Shown in pieces: positions 1-9,748 of a stretch of 64,000 nt of DNA. How positions within the stretch are numbered: the stretch's first letter is position 1; the number at the start of each line of letters is the position of its first letter. Source of the DNA: Seriola aureovittata (lineage: Eukaryota > Chordata > Actinopteri > Carangiformes > Carangidae); the NCBI RefSeq assembly GCF_021018895.1, contig NC_079387.1:6606083-6670082 (forward strand). The letters are read 5' to 3'. Below the pieces are notes generated by a model that had not been told where the DNA came from, did no database searches, and saw only the letters and a list, made by a program, of their open reading frames with translations. Made by a program: the position numbers and the translations under genes.

Positions 1-164
1 TGACGCTTTACTTTAGTGTTCCTTTTTAAAAGCCACACTGCCCACCTGGATTTCTTATTTATCGCATCTGTTATCAGAGTATTCTGGTCTTCTGCGCGGT
101 GTATTATTAGTGCCACGGGTGCTCAGCTCCGAGGCACTCCTCTACACCTAGAATAGCTGAGAGG

Positions 165-2703
165 AGTATAATAAGGCATAAAAATGGCAAAAAACGTCAT
201 AGTATAGTCAGGCACAAAACGTCACAGTATAGTAAGGCAAGAAAATGCCAAAAAAAGTCATATTATAGTAGAGCATAAAAATTTCAAAAAACGTCATAGT
301 ATAATAAGGCATAAAAATGGCAAAAAACGTCATAGTATAGTCAGGCACAAAACGTCACAGTATAGTAAGGCAAACAAATGCCAAAAAAAATACATATTAT
401 AGTAGAGCATAAAAATGGCAAAAAACGTCATAGTATTGTATGGCATAAAATTTCAAAAAAACGTCATAGTATAATAAGGCATAAAAATGGCAAAAAACGT
501 CATAGTATAGTCAGGCACAAAACGTCACAGTATAGTAAGGCAAACAAATGCCAAAAAAATACATATTATAGTAGAGCATAAAAATGGCAAAAAACGTCAT
601 AGTATTGTATGGCATAAAATTTCAAAAAACGTCATAGTATAATAAGGCATAAAAATGGCAAAAAACGTCACAGTATAGTCAGGCACAAAACGTCACAGTA
701 TAGTAAGGCAAACAAATGCCAAAAAAAGTCATATTATAGTAGAGCATAAAAATGTCAAAAAACGTCATAGTATTGTATGGCATAAAATTTCAAAAAAACA
801 TCATAGTATAATAAGGCATAAAAATGGCAAAAAACGTCATAGTATAGTATGGCATAAAATTTCAAAAAACGTCATAGTATAATAAGGCATAAAAATGGCA
901 AAAAACGTCACAGTATAGTCAGGCACAAAACGTCACAGTATAGTAAGGCAAACAAATGCCAAAAAAAGTCATATTATAGTAGAGCATAAAAATGGCAAAA
1001 ACGTCATAGTATAGTATGGCATAAAAATTTCAAAAAATGTCATAGTATACTAAGGCATAAAAATGACAAAAAAATGTCATAGTATAGTCAGGCACAAAAC
1101 GTCACAGTATAGTAAGGCATAAAAATGCCAAAAAAAAGTCATATTCTAGTAGAGCATAAAAATGTCAAAAAACATCATAGTATTGTATGGCATAAAATTT
1201 CAAAAAACGTCATAGTATAATAAGGCATAAAAATGGCAAAAAACGTCACAGTATAGTCAGGCACAAAACGTCACAGTATAGTAAGGCAAACAAATGCCAA
1301 AAAAAGTCATATTATAGTAGAGCATAAAAATGTCAAAAAACGTCATAGTATTGTATGGCATAAAATTTCAAAAAACATCATAGTATAATAAGGCATAAAA
1401 ATGGCAAAAAACGTCACAGTATAATAAGGCATAAAAATGGCAAAAAACGTCACAGTATAGTCAGGCACAAAACGTCACAGTATAGTAAGGCAAACAAATG
1501 CCAAAAAAAGTCATATTATAGTAGAGCATAAAAATGTCAAAAAACATCATAGTATAGTATGGCATAAAATTTCAAAAAACGTCATAGTATACTAAGGCAT
1601 AAAAATGACAAAAAAACGTCATAGTATAGTCAGGCACAAAACGTCACAGTATAGTAAGGCATAAAAATGCCAAAAAAACGTCATAGTATAGTAGGGCATA
1701 AAAATGCCAAAAAAAGTCATATTTTAGTAGAGCATAAAAATGTCAAAAAACATCATAGTATAGTATGGCATAAAATTTCAAAAAACGTCATAGTATACTA
1801 AGGCATAAAAATGACAAAAAAACGTCATAGTATAGTCAGGCACAAAACGTCACAGTATAGTAAGGCATAAAAATGCCAAAAAAAAGTAATATTCTAGTAG
1901 AGCATAAAAATGCCAAAAAAAGTCATATTCTAGTAGAGCATAAAAATGCCAAAAAACGTCATAGCATTTCACAAAACGTCATAGTATAATAAGGCATAAA
2001 AATGGCAAAAAACATCATAGTATAGTCAGGCACAAAACGTCACAGTATAATAAGGCAAACAAATGCCATAAAAGTCATATTCTAGTAGAGCATAAAAATG
2101 GCAAAAAACGTCATAGTATTGTATGGCATAAAATTTCAAAAAAACATCATAGTATAATACGGCATAAAAATGGCATAAAACGTCATAGTATAATAAGGCA
2201 TAAAAATGGCAAAAAACGTCATAGTATAATAAGGCATAAAAATGGCAAAAAACGTCACAGTATAATAAGGCATAAAAATGGCAAAAAACGTCACAGTATA
2301 GTCAGGCACAAAACGTCACAGTATAGTAAGGCAAACAAATGCCAAAAAAAGTCATATTATAGTAGAGCATAAAAATGTCAAAAAACGTCATAGTATTGTA
2401 TGGCATAAAAATGGCAAAAAACGTCATAGTATAATAAGGCATAAAAATGGCAAAAAACGTCACAGTATAATAAGGCATAAAAATGGCAAAAAACGTCACA
2501 GTATAGTCAGGCACAAAACGTCACAGTATAGTAAGGCAAACAAATGCCAAAAAAAGTCATATTATAGTAGAGCATAAAAATGGCAAAAAACATCATAGTA
2601 TAGTATGGCATAAAATTTCAAAAAACATCATAGTATACTAAGGCATAAAAATGACAAAAAAAGTCATATTCTAGTAGAGCATAAAAATGTCAAAAAACGT
2701 CAT
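165..2703. repeat. AT-rich higher-order minisatellite in the nr0b1 intron
   Basis: Tandem array of a unit of about 36 bp containing ATGGCAAAAAACGTCATAGT, interspersed with a shorter unit of about 25 bp (CACAAAACGTCACAGTATAG) and variant units carrying ATTTC, AAATGCC or TCATATT. Variants recur in fixed order, so the true period is a higher-order block of about 168 bp (36+25+36+36+35). The short marker unit recurs near 342, 513, 680, 920, 1090, 1260, 1463, 1631 and 1838. Spacing is mostly 167-171, with longer steps where extra units of about 36 bp are inserted. Because 36 is divisible by three, stretches stay open as 12-residue repeat peptides (for example 378-581 + and 2302-2514 -). These are not genes. 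Most units contain ACGTCA, a CREB/ATF half site. Confidence 0.95.
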
Positions 2704-3628
2704 GGGATTTATTCTCAGAGGACTCAGGGGTCCCTCTGTCCTTTCTTTACTTTTCTTTTTTGATTTGCTGATCATTTTGGCTGTGTTACAGCTGAAGGTA
2801 TGGATTTCTGCAAGAAAGTGTCTTTTTTTTACATATTTTTAAAATCTAATGTCAGTTACTGTTACAGGTCTATTATACACTGGTAACACATTTTGTACCC
2901 TCTGGGGTTCCTCGCGTCCAAAAAAGGACACACAAAGAAAATGCTATAAAATCATCATATATCAATATTTTTTTCTGCTTTTTTTGCATAAATCTCTTAA
3001 ACCACTTCAGTTCTGCTCAAACCTACCAAATGATTATTAGTTTTCAGGATTTTAACCCTTTAAATGCCAGTTTGAAGACATGTTGCCTCTTGTTTTATTA
3101 AAAAAAAACAAGACAGAATATGAGATATTTCCCACATAATACATGATGGAGGGATGTGACATTGTTTTATATCAGAGTCTTTTATATCAAGACATTTCTC
3201 AAAACCAGAATATGATCAGGGTGACTTTTGAACACTGGAAATAAATCATGTACTCATCCCGGCAGTAGCCCCCATGGCACTCAAAATTTCCCTGGAATTT
3301 TCTAGTTACATTTTTGTTATTTACCCAGGACACTGTTTGTGATTCATGTAAAGTGGCTAATGCAAAACTGCTATTTCCCTTCGGGTTTAATAAATACAAA
3401 TCTGTCGTATAGGTTATAATGCTCACATTAGGTTAATTACATAGCAGGCTATATTCATAGTGACTTTATCATACTTAATGGTAGGCTATTTTTTTTCTCC
3501 TTTGTACGGTATAACAGGCTGACGTGTATTACATTATTATACATTATTTTAACTACTGTTAATGTCTAATGTCTCATTTCCGGCTCTGTTTAAAGTTATT
3601 CAAACCTCTCCCTGTCTCTGTCCCGTAG
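2704..3628 (+). other. nr0b1: 3' part of the nr0b1 intron
   Basis: AT-rich non-coding DNA between the satellite and the nr0b1 terminal exon. It contains homopolymer A/T runs (2822-2829, 3101-3109) and no convincing exon. A segment around 2870-3400 (TTAACCCTTTAAATGCCAGT near 3052) has the look of an old interspersed repeat, which I cannot name. The intron ends in a pyrimidine-rich tract and a TAG acceptor (AG at 3627-3628). nr0b1 exon 1, which should encode most of the protein, is not found here or in the satellite, so it must lie left of base 1. Confidence 0.7.
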
Positions 3629-3870
3629 AAGTGACGGAGCTCGAGTGTCGGGAGTACATCCACGCGCTCCAGAGAGAGGCTGAGCGCGCGCTTTACGAGC
3701 ACGTGAGGACAGTCCACGTGGGTAACACCGGCCGGTTGAGCAGACTGCGCGCAGTGCTGAACAAGCTGCGGTCCGTGGACCCGGACTCGGTGGCGGGACT
3801 TTTCTTCAGACCCGTGACTGGGACGAGCAGCATAGACGAGCACGTGCTGGCGATGTTTTATGAGCTGTAG
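3629..3870 (+). CDS. nr0b1: nr0b1 (DAX1) terminal exon, end of the ligand-binding domain (partial gene)
   Basis: Terminal coding exon of an NR0B-family orphan nuclear receptor. The exon starts after acceptor CCCGTAG with two bases of a split codon (phase 1) and runs 79 codons to TAG at 3868-3870. The frame encodes VTELECREYIHALQREAE, an EHVRTVHVG segment, then LFFRPVTG and an AF-2-like end SIDEHVLAMFYEL. The LFFRP-x-x-G block followed by a short acidic/hydrophobic helix 12 is the NR0B1/NR0B2 carboxyl terminus. Known family role: NR0B1 lacks a DNA-binding domain and represses SF-1/NR5A1-driven steroidogenic transcription. The two-exon structure and the adjacent convergent il1rapl1 favour NR0B1 over NR0B2. 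The exon is GC-rich against AT-rich flanks, with no frameshift. An open frame upstream from 3562 is intron read-through. Whether this is the only nr0b1 copy in the species cannot be judged here. Confidence 0.9.
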
Positions 3871-3889
3871 AATAAAGTTCCAAAATAAA
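3871..3889 (+). terminator. nr0b1: Two polyadenylation signals directly after the nr0b1 stop
   Basis: AATAAA at 3871-3876 abuts the TAG stop, and a second AATAAA lies at 3884-3889. If used, the nr0b1 3' UTR would be only a few tens of bases. A GT-rich stretch (GGGAGGTAGTTTGG, then TGTGATCGTATATGTGTAG) follows within about 55 bp and could serve as the downstream element. Confidence 0.75.
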
Positions 3890-6344
3890 GGGAGGTAGTT
3901 TGGAAATGGACGACAGACATGTGATCGTATATGTGTAGATATTTTTTCAGTTCACTGTCGGTTGTCATTGCTTATAGCTTCCCCCACACACGATGAATTA
4001 CAACCTTGAATGTCTTTGAGAGGACACTGAGGGCCACTCCACAAACAATGACCCTCATGACTGAGGGACAGTGGTATTCAAGTCCTTAGTCTGATTCTGC
4101 AGAGATCCAGCTCCAAAAGAAGACTCTTCAAAGTGTCACAAACATCTGTCTAAACACCTACTGACCTCACAGGCCAGCTCAACTAATTCTTAAATCTAAC
4201 AGTCCTCTCTCAGAAAATCACTAACCTCCAGGTAACCACTTAACCCACTGCTTGCAAACATCAGCTCCACCTGCCTCCACTAACTCGCAGCAATAAGAGC
4301 TAATGTCGGGATGAGACCAAAGACAACCCACCAAACACAGTATTAAATGACAAGCATTAATCGCAATCATTGCCCCACGTGATCACACATGGACTTAAGT
4401 TCTCATTGAAGTCGCTGCTGCTGACAGCAAAGTAGAAGAATGAAGCGGCTCTCACCATCCACGCTCGGTTTGACTGCAGGAGACATCAGTTTCTGAAAAG
4501 CAGCAAATGAACAAGTGTTAAAAACTGCTTAAAGTACAACAATCAATAACATGCTGTGAGCAGACAGGGAGGGTTTACAAACAAATGTACTTTTATATAA
4601 AAAAAGAATTAACTACAGAAGATATATTGTAATGATATATATATATAATTATATATATATTGTGGTCACTTGAGGGCTTTGCAATCTGAATCATTGGCAC
4701 TTGCTTCATGAGAGATAGGCTGTTCTTAAATTACCTTCTTAATATGATTATGTGAACTCAAGCACACATACAGACATTCACACTCTTCATCATCAACCCT
4801 ATGCTTAGAGAAAAGGTGTGGGTGTCTATTTAAAGAGCTGCTAGAGAGGATCACTCTGTAACACACCAGTGGTTGGGCTCCATCCGTCTCCTCCGACAGC
4901 TTCAGCAAATACACCTTCGCTCAGCCTCGTTTCATTAACATCCTCAGGAGCGAGCGCTGAGCCGGTTCTCTAGGTCCTCCTGCTCCCCGGTGTCAGAGGG
5001 CGCCGTTACCCGGGAAGCACCAGCCTGAATTAAAGCACACAAAACAATACCGCAGATTAACCCTCCTGAGGCACTGAGACACTGCGTTCACAAGGTGAAT
5101 TAACATTTCATACTGAATAAACTCCCTCCATGCACAATTATTTCTCATCTATGACTTCATTTGAAGAGGTGTTCAAAGTCTTAATACTGGATTTGAATTA
5201 AACAGGACACCCAGTGCTGATCCACCCTGCCACTGTCTCTGTCTCTCTAGTGACTTTAGTGACTCATGAATTTTTCTCCACATAGTCAAATCTGGCTGAA
5301 GTTTTCCTCCAACATTATGTGAAGATGGATTGACAAGTTTCCTTATAGTTAATAGTTGATTTTTCATTGTAACAACTGTTTTCATAATTCATAATATCTG
5401 GTGATTAAAGGCTCCGGTCACAAAGTGGTGTCTTTACGTGGCTGTTAGATTTTTAAAATGAGAAAAGCAGCAGGTCCTTACATTTAAGAAGCTGTTAACA
5501 GCAAATGTTTGACATTTTCCCTCATAAGTTACTTTTGATAAATGTGTTGTTGATCATCTTCAACTAGTCACTTCTACCCCCAATTATTTTACCTTGAAAA
5601 TTGAAATCACACATTTAAAAAATGTCAAATACATTCTGGGTTGTATATTCAAAAAGGTACAACACGCTGCACATTACATATTCAGATCAACTTCAGAAAC
5701 CTGGAGAAATAAGCTGCTGTTTGTGCCACATGGAGTTAAATGCAGAGGTTTAAAGATGTTATTTAGACTGAAATTGTTAATGTCCTTAGAAAACACAAGA
5801 TCCCAGAATTTTTTTGAACCACAGTGACCACTTGACATTTCTGGGCCTTCTCTGGAAGCCTTACAATCTCCCGCCTCAAGGCTACCTGCTCCGCATTGTT
5901 AAAAGTCAGGTATCAAAGTGGAAAAGTTACCAACTTCACATTTCTGCTGCTTATGACAATGAGCAAATGCTGAGCACAGCTTCTGAGCGTGTTCTCTCCG
6001 GGCTTTTCTCTCCTCCGGATGCAGCCTTTCAAGGCAGCAATAGATGTTCGAGCTTAGCCTTGAGTATTAGCACCACAATCTTCCAAGCATTTGCATTAAC
6101 AGCTTTTTTCCTCTCAAGCGTCTGAGTCTAACACCGGCTAAGCTCGTCTGAGATCACTGCAGTTTCCTTTTGGTGCAGGATCTCATATTGCAAACAACAC
6201 AGCCGGTGGGCTTCGACACAAAACCTCAGAAATACACACCAGTCACTGATCCTGTGCGCGTGTGTGCGTGCACACTTCTCACTCCTCACGAATAAACCCT
6301 AACCTATAATAAATGCTGTATATGGCAATATAACTGACAATACA
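3890..6344. other. Intergenic DNA between the nr0b1 and il1rapl1 3' ends, proximal part
   Basis: No recognised gene. An imperfect AT repeat lies at 4636-4662. A GC-richer patch at about 4900-5030 (- strand) contains a short splice-bounded open segment, 5024-4944, listed separately. Short open frames at 5173-5385 (-) and 5594-6125 (+) have no recognisable domain and no supporting signals. They are probably chance. Confidence 0.5.
4944..5024 (-). other. Orphan terminal-exon-like segment, ESCRT-III-like C-terminus (speculative)
   Basis: On the - strand a pyrimidine-rich acceptor (GTGTGCTTTAATTCAG, AG at 5026-5025) opens an in-frame segment of 26 codons ending at TGA (4946-4944). It reads AGASRVTAPSDTG followed by EQEDLENRLSARS. 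The acidic run followed by LxxRL resembles the MIT-interacting C-terminal motif of ESCRT-III (CHMP) proteins. The match is short, and I found no upstream CHMP exons in the window. It could be a stray fragment, the last exon of an unrecognised gene, or chance. Confidence 0.15.
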
Positions 6345-6690
6345 CCAGTCTAGGGCAGAATCAATTGGCTCGGTAATTGATTAGTCGATCAACAGAAAAT
6401 CAATTAATCATTTAAGTAATTTATTGAGCAAAAATGTCTCCAATGACAGACTTGCTGCTTTTCTTTATCTTGTGTGACACTGAACAGAATATATTCAGGC
6501 TTTAGATGTAGGTTGAACAAAATGAGACATTTGAAGACATCAGTTTGAGCTTTAGGGAAAAGTAACTGCTAAAAGATTTTTTTTAAAAAATCATTTTCAC
6601 TTTTCTAACATGTTATAGACCGGATAAATAATCAATCCAGTGAGGATATAAGCAGCTGATTCAATGATAATAAGCTGCAGCTCTACACGA
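6345..6690 (-). repeat. Interspersed percomorph repeat, copy 1 (reverse orientation)
   Basis: Contains TAATTGATTAGTCGATCAAC, then on the reverse strand GATGTCTTCAAATGTCTC, CCTGAATATATTC and AAGATAAAGAAAAGCAGCAA, ending near AGAGCTGCAGCTTATTATCA. This is the familiar percomorph dispersed repeat whose consensus starts with a GGGCTGCAAC-type sequence and ends in runs of TAATCGATTA. A second, forward copy at 53733-54000 shares the same blocks in the same order, which is evidence from within the window for one family. Confidence 0.65.
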
Positions 6691-7061
6691 CTCTCTGCCA
6701 TGTTAGTTGTGACAATCTGACTCCGCATTTGATCTGATATAAGACGGTGGCAAATGACCCGAACAAACCCTCTCGTTAAATAATGGCTCCATCAGGTATG
6801 TTTACACCTGTCATATGTTAGCTGTGTTCATTAATTCTGACACTGGCAACTGCATCACTTATCATACTGCAGCAGTGAAACACAAACATTACTGACATCT
6901 ATATTGCATGTTTTATTGCTCTGAATGTTTATATCCCATTTCATCTCTTGAGACTATATTATTTTGTAAGGAGATTGTGTCTGTGTGGCTGACTGGAGTG
7001 TGGTCATTAAGGTTGCTGCTACTAATAAACAAAATATAAAAACGTGAAAATGAACCTACTG
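6691..7061. other. Intergenic stretch, nothing recognised
   Basis: AT-rich sequence with no open frame of note and no repeat I can name. It ends in TACTG (7057-7061), the left copy of the probable target-site duplication of the adjoining transposon. Confidence 0.6.
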
Positions 7062-7900
7062 CAGTGTTTCCTCTAGGATTTTTTTCAGCAGTGGGGGCAT
7101 GCTATGGGGGGTGGGGGGGGGGGGGGGGGGGGGGGGGTAGAGTCAGTGGCAAAGTTTGCACCCAGGCTCATCTCTCTCCTGCACCTTCACCCAGCTCTCC
7201 CGCTGCTGTGCTCTGCTCTCCTTCATTTTGTTTAACAACTCCTCCCTGTCTAATGTTACTTGTCTAATAAGATTACATTAAAAGTGTGAGTGACGTAACG
7301 CTAACAGCGTTATATAATTTACACTCACATCACATCTGATTACAAGTGTGAACACTGAAATACTATTTTTTACCTAACATCATCATTTACGAGTCAGTAA
7401 AAGGCTTATGATGCTACCTGACTAGCGTCTTCTTCATCTGTTGTCTTTCTGTTCTTAGAGAAGTATCTGAACAAGCTCATCTGAAAATGCTGTCAGCAGT
7501 TAATACATAATGACGTGTAGATATTAGCTTAATGCTATCAATTAGTTTACCCAAGTTAGCTAATAAATCTACCTTTTCTCCGGTAATTCGCTGCCTTATT
7601 CCTCACGACTACACTTCTCTGACTCTCACCTGGTGCCTGACGTGACGTCACTTTCAAGGCCGCGCTCTCGCGAGTAATTAACTCCAATAGGATCCCCCAA
7701 CCACCCCACTCCCTCCCCTCCCCCCGCTGTTGCGCTCATCATCACACAGGCTGTGCTGTGAAGGTGGAGAGATGTGGCGGTGGTGCATTTGCGACAATAA
7801 AAAAATAAAAAATAAAAAAATAAAAGAAATTTGAAGGTGTGGCGGCTATGATTTAGTAGTGGCGGGCCGCCACTGCTAAATGAATGTAGAGGAAACACTG
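7062..7900. mobile_element. Non-autonomous hAT-like DNA transposon, about 839 bp
   Basis: The element has terminal inverted repeats. The left end CAGTGTTTCCTCTA (7062-7075) is matched by the exact reverse complement TAGAGGAAACACTG (7887-7900). Imperfect homology continues inward: the left has TTTCAGCAGTGG, and the right, reverse-complemented, has TTTAGCAGTGG. A 5-bp direct repeat TACTG flanks it on both sides (7057-7061 and 7901-7905). CAGTG termini are typical of hAT elements. An 8-bp duplication is usual in that superfamily, but some groups make 5 bp. The interior has no transposase frame, a run of 25 G and an A-rich AAATAAA tract, so the element is non-autonomous. Its position is intergenic. 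Confidence 0.75.
7113..7137. repeat. 25-base poly-G run inside the transposon
   Basis: Uninterrupted G25 preceded by GGGGGGT. Prone to slippage and sequencing error; the length in the real genome may differ. Confidence 0.9.
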
Positions 7901-8136
7901 TACTGAACTTAACAGGGAGTTTAAAGCAGGTTTATATAAGCTGTATGTTTACCACACCTGACGTGCCGTCTGTTTTAATAGGACACAGGAACTTTGACGT
8001 CATCACTGTCACTTCGTTATATTGGCCTATGTTCACTTTTCCCTCCTTGACATTAGTTTCTACAATTCAGTCAAAACTGAGAAAACCGAAACCCCCCCCC
8101 CATGCAGATACAGTAAGGTTGCAGCTACAGGTGCTT
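7901..8136. other. Intergenic stretch with a perfect CRE palindrome
   Basis: Starts with the right TACTG duplication of the transposon. It holds a perfect TGACGTCA (7996-8003), the CREB/ATF palindrome, and a C9 run near 8092-8100. No coding sequence is recognised. Confidence 0.5.
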
Positions 8137-8402
8137 ACCTGCTCAAATATTTCACCCATAAATCCAAAACGAGCCACGACGTCGATTCGTAAACATACCC
8201 AAAATTCCTTGTAAACACACCTGGCGTTATTCTTCTTCCGCTTCCGCTTCCGCTTCCGCTTTCGCATCCGCATCTGCATCCGCATCCGCATCCGCATCCG
8301 CATCCGCATCCTCCTCCTCCTCCTCCTCCTCATCCTCCTCCTTCTTCTTCTTCTTCTTCTTCTTCTTCTTCTTCTGGTTTGATTGGCGGTTGGGACGTGA
8401 CT
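8137..8402 (-). promoter_or_regulatory. Promoter-like segment and possible first exon on the - strand (speculative)
   Basis: Read on the - strand: AGTCACGTCC (8402-8393) and a CCAAT box (8386-8382), then a GA-rich tract ending in tandem CGGAAG units (8259-8236, ETS-type sites). Next comes a CpG-bearing leader (CGACGTCGTGGCTCG), ATG at 8159 and six more codons (MGEIFEQ), ending in a consensus donor GAGCAG/GTAAGC (donor GT at 8138-8137). The start codon context is weak. No matching downstream exon was recognised, so this is a candidate only. Confidence 0.2.
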
Positions 8403-8434
8403 GTTTCCTTTTAGTTTTGTTTTGTTTTGTTTTG

Positions 8435-8462
<28 letters not shown>
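8228..8462. repeat. Compound microsatellite: CTTCCG, CATCCG, CTC, CTT, then TTTTG
   Basis: Successive blocks run CTTCCG x4 (about 8236-8259), CATCCG/CATCTG (about 8262-8310), CTC (about 8310-8340), CTT (about 8341-8375) and, after a 35-bp unique spacer, TTTTG repeats (about 8413-8462). The first part is an almost pure pyrimidine strand of about 145 bp. On the opposite strand it reads as an Arg-rich open frame (8067-8495), which is a repeat artefact. Confidence 0.95.
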
Positions 8463-8465
<3 letters not shown>

Positions 8466-9323
8466 GTGAATGAAATCAAGCGAATTCACCGTCACCCGTC
8501 CTTTTACAGGTGTGCGAGTGATCCCTCCTGAAAACTACACGTGGCTAATGGAGCATGATGGGATGTTTAAAACCAAAGATTTCAATTAGCGCCATTTCTA
8601 GGACCGATTCAAGTCAAGCCAAACCTGTAAAATACTGACACGTTATGAGCTGAGCCGGGACTTCCCAAATATACAAAGACATTTATTTAGCTCATTTGAT
8701 AATTTGATATGGCTCAAATTAATATAATAATAAAAAATAATCATTGCTCATTTGGGAAGCGTAAAAGTGCTTTGTATGTTACAGCAGCAGTTTCTCTATG
8801 GCTGTGCGCTTCGGATTGCAAAAAGATTTCAACTGGGGCAATTTAACAACGATGTGTGTGATTTTTATCCTCACTGAACGACCCACCCGTCACCCGACTT
8901 TCATCATAAAGGCTCAAGTTGGGACTGAGTCAGCTGCAGGGAGAAGTGTGTCCAGCAGATGACAGCGTTTCACTTTGAATTTCCTGAAGCGGACGGTTTT
9001 CTCCCTGTATCTCTTAACTGGAGGACAGAAACTGGCCACTGCACAAATTCAATGTTTTAACTTTTCACGCTGATTATTAGCCGATAAATTAATATGATTT
9101 CAACTGCCGTCTTGGGTTAGCTCTGTGAAAAAAGCTGCAAATGCACTGAGGTGTGTCCTCTGACAAGTAAACACCCGACCTCACCGCACATCGACACTGT
9201 TGTAAAATGATAAGTCATTAAAGGTGGAGCCGCTCTCGAATGAAGCAACAGTAAATTGAAGGGCTTCCTAAGTGATCAGTGATCCACGACTTGAAGACTT
9301 GAAATTCCCCCGCCCCCCCCCAC

Positions 9324-9325
<2 letters not shown>
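8463..9325. other. Intergenic stretch, nothing recognised
   Basis: Unique-looking, moderately AT-rich DNA. A short open segment after TTTTACAG (about 8508-8590, + strand) has an acceptor-like start but no recognisable product and no donor. No other feature is supported. Confidence 0.5.

Positions 9326-9374
<49 letters not shown>
9326..9374. repeat. (CA)n microsatellite
   Basis: Uninterrupted CA dinucleotides after a C-rich leader (CCCCCGCCCCCCCCCACC). Confidence 0.95.
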
Positions 9375-9377
<3 letters not shown>

Positions 9378-9456
9378 GTCAATTATGCCGTGGTGAGTTC
9401 AGACTTGCTCCAAAACTGGGTTAACAGCTGCCTGCATCTACTCTCCAAATGTTTTC

Positions 9457-9457
9457 A

Positions 9458-9495
<38 letters not shown>

Positions 9496-9515
9496 ACGCA
9501 CACGCACATGCACGC
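9457..9515. repeat. (CA)n / (CACACG)n microsatellite
   Basis: CA repeat grading into CACACG/CACATG variants. It lies about 80 bp from the first CA tract and in the same orientation. Confidence 0.95.
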
Positions 9516-9684
9516 ATCCACCACTGTCGCCTCTCCATGCACAGACAATTGGCCTGGTTCTTTGAGTGGAAGACGTGTCACACAGGGCACAGAGCACACA
9601 GCTCCGAGTAACAAGGCCCCGTGGGACATGGAGGGGCACAGTATACCTGCCAGAGTGAGTAATGCTCTTCACCAATAAGTCTGT

Positions 9685-9686
<2 letters not shown>

Positions 9687-9746
<60 letters not shown>
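9687..9746. repeat. (GT)n microsatellite
   Basis: Sixty bases of GT, in inverted orientation to the two CA tracts at 9326-9374 and 9457-9515, so the region can fold as a long imperfect hairpin. Confidence 0.95.

Positions 9747-9748
<2 letters not shown>

Noticed and set aside
378..2514. Repeat-encoded open frames (378-581 +, 2302-2514 -)
   Set aside because: They follow from a 36-bp unit divisible by three without stops; there is no coding signature.
165..2703. CRISPR-like array (36-bp repeats)
   Set aside because: Units are contiguous with no unique spacers, the context is vertebrate, and there are no cas genes. It is a minisatellite.
3562..3628. Extension of the nr0b1 frame upstream to an ATG at 3562
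   Set aside because: A clear acceptor TCTCTGTCCCGTAG precedes 3629, the added residues have no family similarity, and the stretch is intronic.
4456..4492. 37-nt exon-like piece (KLMSPAVKPSVDG) on the - strand
   Set aside because: It has plausible splice sites but no recognisable family and lies downstream of an in-frame stop segment. Kept only as supporting context for the orphan-gene idea.
8067..8495. Arg-rich open frame on the - strand
   Set aside because: It translates the compound CTTCCG/CTC/CTT/TTTTG microsatellite; the polypeptide is low complexity.
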